Source: Oscillospiraceae bacterium (GTDB taxonomy: Bacteria > Bacillota_A > Clostridia > Oscillospirales > JAAYXM01). From it: DNA of 12,684 nucleotides. The stretch covers positions 1 through 12,684 of the forward strand of contig JAFXJK010000044.1 of assembly GCA_017532355.1 (NCBI GenBank), read 5' to 3'. Position 1 is the first letter of the stretch; every line of letters starts with the position of its first letter. The notes under the pieces were generated by a model that was not told the origin of the DNA, did no database searches, and saw only the letters and a program-made list of their open reading frames with translations. Shown here piece by piece: positions 7,397 through 12,684 of the stretch. The position numbers and the translations under genes are program-made.

Positions 7397-8712
7397 TTTT
7401 TCCTCCGAAGTTTACACATATAAAATCCGTCTGTTCCGCTTATATGCGGAAGAAGTGTTATGCCGTACTTTTCTTCTTTGCAAGGAACCATCACTTTTAC
7501 CTTCTCCTCGCAAAAATCCCCATTTTCTTTTAAGAACGCTTCGATAACATCACTGTTCTCGCGCGACAGTATCGTGCAGGTAGAATAAACAAGCGTTCCT
7601 TCAGGTTTAAGATATCTCGAAAGATTTTTCAAAATCCGAAGCTGAAGCGTGGGAAGCTCCCCTGCTTCATCAACTGACTTATAGCGTATGTCAGGTTTTT
7701 TACGTATAATACCGAAGCCCGAGCACGGAACATCTGCGAGTATATAATCAAACGACTTTTCAAATTCGTGGGCAAATTCCGAAGCGTCACGGAGAGCTGT
7801 TGAAATTATGTCTATACCGAGCCTCTTTGCCCCTTTTTTTATCAATTCAAGCTTGTGCTCATGAATATCGCAGGAAACAAGTTCTCCTTCATTTTCCATC
7901 AATTCTGCGAGCAGAAATGATTTTCCACCCGGAGCCGCGCAAGCATCGAGCACACGGCTTCCTCGCTTCGGAGCAAGAAGGCTCGCCGCAATCTGACTTG
8001 CTTCATCCTGAATATGAAAATGACCGTTTGCAAAGGCATTGCTCTTTTCGATATTTCCAGAAAAGCTTACCTCTACTGAGTTATCAAGCCTTCCGGCCTT
8101 AAACGAGAGGACTTCTTCGTCCTCCGCCGTTAAGTCTTCTCGCGTTGTCTTCAAGGTATTTACCCTTGCAAAAACCTTGCTCTTTTTATTGTTTTCAGCA
8201 AGTATTCTCTCTGTTTCCTCTTCGCCAAATTCAGAAATAAACAAGTTTACAAGCTCTATCGGATGGCTGTACTGCACAGAAAGCTTTTCAGAAAACGTTC
8301 CCTGCGGTTTCGGAAGATTCTCTTTAGATGCGGAAACCTTTCTCGCAACAGCATTTACAAAGCCTGCCGCTTTCGGATTGTTGCGCTTTGCACGGCTTAC
8401 CGCGTCGTTCACCGCCGCAGAATCGGGAATTCTGTCAAGAAACAATATCTGATATACCGCCATCTGCAAAATATCAAGAATACCCGGTGAAATCTTATTA
8501 AGCTTGATGGAAGAGAATTTTGAAATATAGAAATTCAGAAGCAAGGAGTTTTCAAGAACTCCGTTTACAATTTCGCTTGCAAATGCCGCATCACGCGGAG
8601 TGAGCTCATTTGCCCTGATTTCATTTCTCAAAAAGCCGTCAGACCACGCATTTCTCTTACGAAATGCCGTGATTGCCGAAACAGCCACATCCCGTGCATC
8701 TTTCTTTCTCAA
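7393..8712 (-). CDS. rsmB: 16S rRNA (cytosine-967-C5)-methyltransferase RsmB (Sun)
   Basis: RsmB makes m5C967 in 16S rRNA using SAM. At 439 aa it has the two-part family layout. A NusB-like helical RNA-binding domain covers about residues 3-130. A linker region comes next, and a Rossmann methyltransferase fills about 230-439. Motif I is DACAAPGGK (256-264). Motif IV, DVPCSG (327-332), carries Cys330, and motif VI, YSTCT (376-380), carries Cys379; these are the two cysteines of m5C RNA methyltransferases. The start is TTG at 8712, not ATG. It overlaps the previous stop as TTGA, has AGGAGAAGAGA directly upstream, and places the NusB-like domain at the expected distance from the N-terminus. The stop overlaps the rlmN ATG by 4 bases. 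Coupled translation with both neighbours is likely. Confidence 0.96.
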   Translation of the reverse strand: MRKKDARDVAVSAITAFRKRNAWSDGFLRNEIRANELTPRDAAFASEIVNGVLENSLLLNFYISKFSSIKLNKISPGILDILQMAVYQILFLDRIPDSAAVNDAVSRAKRNNPKAAGFVNAVARKVSASKENLPKPQGTFSEKLSVQYSHPIELVNLFISEFGEEETERILAENNKKSKVFARVNTLKTTREDLTAEDEEVLSFKAGRLDNSVEVSFSGNIEKSNAFANGHFHIQDEASQIAASLLAPKRGSRVLDACAAPGGKSFLLAELMENEGELVSCDIHEHKLELIKKGAKRLGIDIISTALRDASEFAHEFEKSFDYILADVPCSGFGIIRKKPDIRYKSVDEAGELPTLQLRILKNLSRYLKPEGTLVYSTCTILSRENSDVIEAFLKENGDFCEEKVKVMVPCKEEKYGITLLPHISGTDGFYMCKLRRKK

Positions 8713-9416
8713 TCTCTTCTCCTGCCTCCGCCAAAAATCAATATCAGTCTCAAAAGCTGGGCAAGCGAAACTGCAAGTGCCGCAACGTATGTCATGGCTG
8801 CCGCAGAAAGAACCTTTTTCGCCTGCGCATTTTCTTCATCCGTAAGCGTTCCCGACGATGTCAAAGTTTCAAGTGCGCGACGCGACGCGTTGAATTCTAC
8901 AGGGAGCGTTATAAGCTGGAAAAGAGTTGCAAGAGCGAAGAACAAAATTCCGATATCTACAAGCGGCTGCCAAGTGAATATAAATCCGGCAAGAATAAGC
9001 GGCATTGAAAGAGATGAGCCTATTCTGCAAACAGGGATTATCGCATTTCGAAGCTTTATCGGCCCGTAACCTACCGAATACTGCATAGCGTGACCGCATT
9101 CATGTGCCGCAACCCCTGCCGCGGCAATGGAAGTGGAATCGTACACCGACTCAGAAAGACGGATCACCTTTGCTTTCGGGTCAAAATGGTCGGTAAGGTT
9201 ACCGCTTGTTTTCTCTATCTTTATATCTGTGACGCCAAATGCCATAAGCATACGGTGTGCAACCTCAGCGCCCGTAATGCCGCGAACATTTGCATTTCTC
9301 GAATATTTCTCAAATGTACTTGTTACACGCGACTGCGCTATGAATGCAAATATCATCGCAGGAAGAACAAGAATAATATAAGTTATATCAATTCCGTAAA
9401 AATATCCAAAACCCAT
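8709..9416 (-). CDS. yugP: Membrane zinc metallopeptidase, YugP family
   Basis: This looks like a member of the YugP-type neutral zinc peptidases (Pfam Zn_peptidase_2), whose substrates are not established. The 235 aa start with a membrane helix (about 11-28). A soluble part follows with the family-like stretch DHFDPKAKVIRLSESVY (76-92) and the zinc motif HECGH (105-109), an HExxH with Glu106 as likely catalytic base. Helices follow at about 126-147, 152-172 and 203-228; Glu174 in LPVEFNASRR is a candidate third zinc ligand. The Gly-Gly-Gly-Arg-Arg-Arg-Asp tail is encoded by the same bases that form the rsmB Shine-Dalgarno. ATG at 9416 has AGAGG seven bases upstream, 13 bases after fmt. A gene of this type at this place is, to my knowledge, common in Clostridia and absent from the Bacillus cluster. 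Family call is firm; function is not. Confidence 0.9.
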   Translation of the reverse strand: MGFGYFYGIDITYIILVLPAMIFAFIAQSRVTSTFEKYSRNANVRGITGAEVAHRMLMAFGVTDIKIEKTSGNLTDHFDPKAKVIRLSESVYDSTSIAAAGVAAHECGHAMQYSVGYGPIKLRNAIIPVCRIGSSLSMPLILAGFIFTWQPLVDIGILFFALATLFQLITLPVEFNASRRALETLTSSGTLTDEENAQAKKVLSAAAMTYVAALAVSLAQLLRLILIFGGGRRRD

Positions 9417-9429
9417 TATCTAACCTCTT

Positions 9430-10347
9430 TTATTTAAAAAATGTTCCGACTATGCTCTCGTGACCTCTGAAGTAATCTGCAGGTGACATACGCTTTCCGC
9501 TCTCTACCTGAAAAAGAGAGATGACAATGCTCCCGTCACCCGTTGCAACCTCAAGCCCGTCTTTTAAAAGTTCAAGAACAGCGCCCGCCGCGCCTTTTGA
9601 ACTGCCGCGCCTTGCGGAATATATCTTAATTCTTCCGATTTTGCTGTCTGTGAATGCAATCGGCCAGGAAAAGCTTCCGCGGATGAGATTGAGCACCTCT
9701 AAAGTAGTTTTGCTCCAGTCAATTTTCGCATCCTCTTTTCTTATCGGAGGTGCGTACGTCGCAAGGCTTTCATCCTGCGGCACAGGAGTTATGCACTCTA
9801 TATTATTTACCGTCTCAAGAAGAAGATCAGCTCCGACTTCAGAAAGTTTGTCAAACATACTTTCAGAAGTGTCTCCGTCTTCTATCCTCACTTCTTTCTT
9901 CAAAAGCATTGCACCCGTATCCATTCCCTCGTCCATAAGCATTGTGCTGACGCCGGAAACTTCGTCGCCATTGAGAACGGCATGCTGAATCGGCGCGCTT
10001 CCTCTGTACTTCGGAAGAAGAGAGCCGTGGAGATTTATACAACCGTACTTCGGGAAATCAAGGATACTCTTCGGGAGAATCTTGCCGTAAGCAACTACAA
10101 CTATCATTTCGGGAGAAAGCTCCGAAAGCACCCCGTCAAGCTCTCCGTTTTTGACAGATGACGGCTGAAATACAGGTATGTTATGTGTAATGGCACATTC
10201 CTTTACAGGTGTCATCATCACCTTCATACCTCTGCCTTTCGGTTTGTCTTCACGTGTTACGACTCCGCAGATTTCATGTCCGCCCTCAATAAGCTTTTCA
10301 AGCGGCAAAACGGCAAAATCAGGAGTTCCCATATATAAAATCTTCAT
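9430..10347 (-). CDS. fmt: Methionyl-tRNA formyltransferase Fmt
   Basis: Fmt transfers a formyl group from 10-formyl-tetrahydrofolate to Met-tRNAi before initiation. The 305 aa match the family. The N-terminal Rossmann-like catalytic domain (about 1-190) opens with MKILYMGTPDFA and carries the catalytic Asn105 and His107 in INLHGSLLP (104-112) and Asp143 in GMDTG (141-145). A basic loop, REDKPKGRG (32-40), matches the tRNA acceptor-contact segment. The C-terminal OB-fold domain (about 205-300) includes GSFSWPIAF. The ATG at 10347 is one base after the def stop. Its Shine-Dalgarno, GAAGAGG, lies in the last codons of def, so the pair is probably translated together. Def removes the formyl group that Fmt adds, so the two make a functional pair. 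Confidence 0.97.
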   Translation of the reverse strand: MKILYMGTPDFAVLPLEKLIEGGHEICGVVTREDKPKGRGMKVMMTPVKECAITHNIPVFQPSSVKNGELDGVLSELSPEMIVVVAYGKILPKSILDFPKYGCINLHGSLLPKYRGSAPIQHAVLNGDEVSGVSTMLMDEGMDTGAMLLKKEVRIEDGDTSESMFDKLSEVGADLLLETVNNIECITPVPQDESLATYAPPIRKEDAKIDWSKTTLEVLNLIRGSFSWPIAFTDSKIGRIKIYSARRGSSKGAAGAVLELLKDGLEVATGDGSIVISLFQVESGKRMSPADYFRGHESIVGTFFK

Positions 10348-10348
10348 A

Positions 10349-10804
10349 TTATGCCTCTTCGTAGTATTCTATAACTTTGTCTTTGAAAAGTATTCCGTCA
10401 AGATGATCTATTTCATGACAGAAGGCACGGGCAAGTAACCCCTCGCCTGTCACGGTAAACTCTTTTCCATACCTGTCCTGAGCTCTGACAGTAACCTTCA
10501 TCGGGCGTGAGACAGAGCCGTAAATGCCGGGGACACTGAGGCAGCCTTCAGGACCTGTTTGCTCTCCCTCCGCTGCGATTATTACAGGGTTTACGATTTC
10601 ATAATACTCCTCGTCAACACTTACGATTGCAACCCTCTTTAAAATTCCTACCTGCGGAGCCGCAAGCCCTGCACCGTCCGCCACGATGAGCGTTTCTTTC
10701 ATATCATCAAGCAATATATGAAGGCGCTCGTTAAAATCGGTAACTTCCCTGCAGTTTTTGCGAAGAACCTGGTCGCCTTCTTTTACTATGTTTCTTAATG
10801 CCAT
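10349..10804 (-). CDS. def: Peptide deformylase Def
   Basis: Def removes the formyl group from the N-terminal Met of new proteins as they leave the ribosome. The 151 aa carry all three family motifs: GAGLAAPQVG (motif 1, about 44-53), EGCLS (motif 2, with the metal-binding Cys) and HEIDHLDG (motif 3, with the two metal-binding His and the catalytic Glu). The compact size, without long insertions, fits a type 1-like deformylase. ATG at 10804 has AGGAGA upstream, and the TAG stop of priA supplies the first bases of this Shine-Dalgarno (TAGGAGAAGAGATTATG). The gap to fmt is one base. Nothing unusual was seen in its residues. Confidence 0.97.
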   Translation of the reverse strand: MALRNIVKEGDQVLRKNCREVTDFNERLHILLDDMKETLIVADGAGLAAPQVGILKRVAIVSVDEEYYEIVNPVIIAAEGEQTGPEGCLSVPGIYGSVSRPMKVTVRAQDRYGKEFTVTGEGLLARAFCHEIDHLDGILFKDKVIEYYEEA

Positions 10805-10815
10805 AATCTCTTCTC

Positions 10816-12684
10816 CTAAAAATCAGTTGAATTTATGTCCGGTATAATGCTTATTTCCTTATTTTCTTTATCCTTCAGAAAGTCGCGCATCACTCTGGAA
10901 ATCAAGTCGCGCGAGCGTTTGTTGTTCTCTGCGCACACGAGAAGCTTGTATCGAAACTTTCCTCCAACCTTGACAACACCAAGCGGAGTCGGCCCAAGTA
11001 CCTTAGCGGTGACGTCGCCATACTCTCCGGAAAGTGCCGAGGCAAGCTTTCGGCAAATCTTCGAGCACGAGGCAAAAGCTTTGTTTTCACTTTCCGATAT
11101 GAAAGTAAGCGAAAAAATATCGGAAAACGGGGGTAAATCACGAATTTCACGGAGGCAGAGCTCATTTGAGAAAAACTCATCGTAATTTTGCGAGGACGCC
11201 GTCTGTATAATAAAGTTTTTCGGCGAATATGTCTGTATAACGGCGCGCCCCTCTTTTTCTCCGCGACCTGCTCGACCTACAACCTGCGTAATCAACGAAA
11301 ACGCATTCTCACTTGCACGATAGCTCTCGTTGAATATCGCCTGATCGGCAGAAATAACACCCACGAGCGTTACATTTTCAAAATCAAGACCTTTTGTTAT
11401 CATTTGCGTACCAAGAAGAATAGGTATCTTTTCATCCCTGAACTTATTAAGCAGTTTCTCATGAGAGGCTTTACCTGACGTGGTATCCGTATCCATTCGC
11501 ACAATTCCAACTCCCGGGAAAAGCCTCAAAAGCTCTTCTTCAATGCGCTGCGTGCCAAAACCTACTGCGCGCATTTTTCCGCCACAAACGGAGCACTCAT
11601 TCTCTGCGCGCTCGGAGTATCCGCAATGATGGCACATCAGGCGCATATTCTTTGAATGATACACAAGCGGTACGCTACAGTTCGGACATCCGGGAACTTC
11701 GCAACATTCATCACAAACCATATATTTGCTTGCACCACGGCGATTTAAAAACAATATACTTTGCTCACCGCTTTCGATGTTTTTCGCAAGCTCGGCATAA
11801 AGCTCTTTACCAATAGCAGAGTCACTGCCGGCTCTAAGAGACTTTCGAAGGTCGGAAACAATTACCCTTGGAAGCGGCTTTTCATTGAATCTGTTCGCGA
11901 GCGTATGTAAGCTATACTTCCCAACTTTAGCGTGATACATACTCTCAACCGACGGAGTTGCGGAGCCGAGCACAAGAAGCGCAGACTCACTAACACAACG
12001 GAATTTTGCCGCATCGCGCGCATGGTAGCGCGGATTTGTAGAGGACTTATATGTATCTTCCTGCTCTTCATCAAGAATGATTATTCCTATATCCGAAAGC
12101 GGAGAAAAAATCGCAGAACGCGTGCCGACGACAACGTCAACCTCCCCGTTTTTGATTCTCTTCCACTCGTCATATCTCTCGCCGACAGAAAGCGCACTGT
12201 GCATTATGGCAGTACGGTTTCCAAAATATGCATATACGCGCGAAAGAAGCTGGGGCGTCAGCGCAATTTCAGGAACGAGAAGAATCGCCTTTTTACCTTT
12301 CGCGATAACCTCTTCGATAAGCTTAAAGTAAACAAGAGTCTTTCCGCTTCCCGTTACACCGTACAGCAACGCACAAGCCGGTCCTTTTCCAAGCTTCGCG
12401 GATATTTCCGAGAAGACTTTGTTCTGCTCATCGTTGAGCGTCACTTCCTGTTTAACCGAAAGCTCGGAAGGTTTCGGGCGGCGATAAACTTCTATGTCTT
12501 CAAAATGAACAATACCGTTTTTCTTCAATGTATTGAGCTGCGATGGTGAAATTCCCGTAAAATAACAAAGCTCGTGCGATGTAACAGCTCCCAAATCAGA
12601 AAGAAGATTGAGCGCTTCAACCGCTGATGGCTTCGGCTTTTTGCGTTTTATGTACTCCGAAATTTCTTCTTTTGATACATCAAT
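10816..12684 (-). CDS. priA: Primosomal helicase PriA, N-terminus beyond the window
   Basis: PriA binds stalled forks and D-loops and restarts replication by loading the replicative helicase. The frame stays open to the right edge, giving 622 codons here, against about 730-800 for whole family members; the missing part is most of the N-terminal DNA-binding domain. TTG at 12594 is not a real start, as PriA-like sequence continues upstream. In window-fragment numbering (residue 1 at 12684) there is Walker A GVTGSGKT (109-116), Walker B DEEQ (205-208) where many PriA proteins have DEEH, and GSATPS (motif III, about 240-245). Eight zinc-binding cysteines follow, at 324, 327, 333, 336, 351, 354, 364 and 367. 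Motif V has GTQMITKGLDF and motif VI QVVGRAGRG. All helicase motifs appear intact. It is the first visible gene of the run; the stop overlaps the def Shine-Dalgarno. Confidence 0.97.
   Translation of the reverse strand: MDVSKEEISEYIKRKKPKPSAVEALNLLSDLGAVTSHELCYFTGISPSQLNTLKKNGIVHFEDIEVYRRPKPSELSVKQEVTLNDEQNKVFSEISAKLGKGPACALLYGVTGSGKTLVYFKLIEEVIAKGKKAILLVPEIALTPQLLSRVYAYFGNRTAIMHSALSVGERYDEWKRIKNGEVDVVVGTRSAIFSPLSDIGIIILDEEQEDTYKSSTNPRYHARDAAKFRCVSESALLVLGSATPSVESMYHAKVGKYSLHTLANRFNEKPLPRVIVSDLRKSLRAGSDSAIGKELYAELAKNIESGEQSILFLNRRGASKYMVCDECCEVPGCPNCSVPLVYHSKNMRLMCHHCGYSERAENECSVCGGKMRAVGFGTQRIEEELLRLFPGVGIVRMDTDTTSGKASHEKLLNKFRDEKIPILLGTQMITKGLDFENVTLVGVISADQAIFNESYRASENAFSLITQVVGRAGRGEKEGRAVIQTYSPKNFIIQTASSQNYDEFFSNELCLREIRDLPPFSDIFSLTFISESENKAFASCSKICRKLASALSGEYGDVTAKVLGPTPLGVVKVGGKFRYKLLVCAENNKRSRDLISRVMRDFLKDKENKEISIIPDINSTDF

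Noticed and set aside
9521..9988. A 155-codon plus-strand open frame opposite fmt
   Set aside because: It is antisense to the catalytic and C-terminal parts of Fmt, is Ser/Pro-rich, and lacks any known motif.
11932..12549. A 205-codon plus-strand open frame opposite priA
   Set aside because: It lies wholly antisense to clear PriA helicase motifs, has no ribosome site I can support, and its product is rich in Arg/Lys/Ser with no recognisable fold.
12592..12594. TTG as the start codon of a short, complete PriA
   Set aside because: The same frame continues without a stop to the window edge, and the upstream residues read like the normal PriA linker, so the gene is cut by the window, not short.

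Overview
The window reads as ordinary chromosomal DNA from a member of the Clostridia (Firmicutes/Bacillota), probably an uncultured gut- or rumen-type lineage; the exact family cannot be set from this sequence alone. The basis is gene order and protein type. The run priA-def-fmt-(zinc peptidase)-rsmB-rlmN-stp-prkC-rsgA is a classic Firmicutes cluster. A YugP-type zinc peptidase between fmt and rsmB, and a CwlD-type amidase, both fit Clostridia. All twelve genes lie on the minus strand and are packed very tightly. Gaps run from a 4-bp overlap to 62 bp, so they look like one transcription unit read right to left whose promoter lies beyond the right edge.

Layout in transcription order (right to left): (1) priA, open at the right edge and lacking its N-terminal part (replication restart helicase); (2) def and fmt (N-formylation cycle of initiator Met); (3) a membrane zinc metallopeptidase of the YugP family; (4) rsmB and rlmN (16S m5C967 and 23S/tRNA m2A methylation); (5) stp and prkC (PP2C phosphatase and PASTA-domain Ser/Thr kinase, the cell-wall-sensing phospho-switch); (6) rsgA (30S assembly GTPase); (7) an unrecognised four-helix membrane protein; (8) a CwlD-like N-acetylmuramoyl-L-alanine amidase; (9) radA (recombination ATPase). 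The last 53 bp contain a good sigma-A-type promoter pointing out of the window to the left.

The genes link translation start and ribosome maturation (def, fmt, rsmB, rlmN, rsgA) with envelope sensing (stp, prkC, cwlD) and DNA maintenance (priA, radA). Many junctions look translationally coupled: stop codons overlap start codons (TTGA, ATGA, TAATG) or form the first bases of the next Shine-Dalgarno sequence (TAGGAG, twice). No mobile elements, CRISPR arrays, tRNAs or rRNAs were seen, and no gap exceeds 62 bp. I do not see a new biological system here. The items most worth a second look are a 9-bp-stem hairpin that covers the ribosome site of the cwlD-like gene, paired hairpins before stp, the outgoing promoter, and the unknown membrane protein in the place where B. 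subtilis has rpe.
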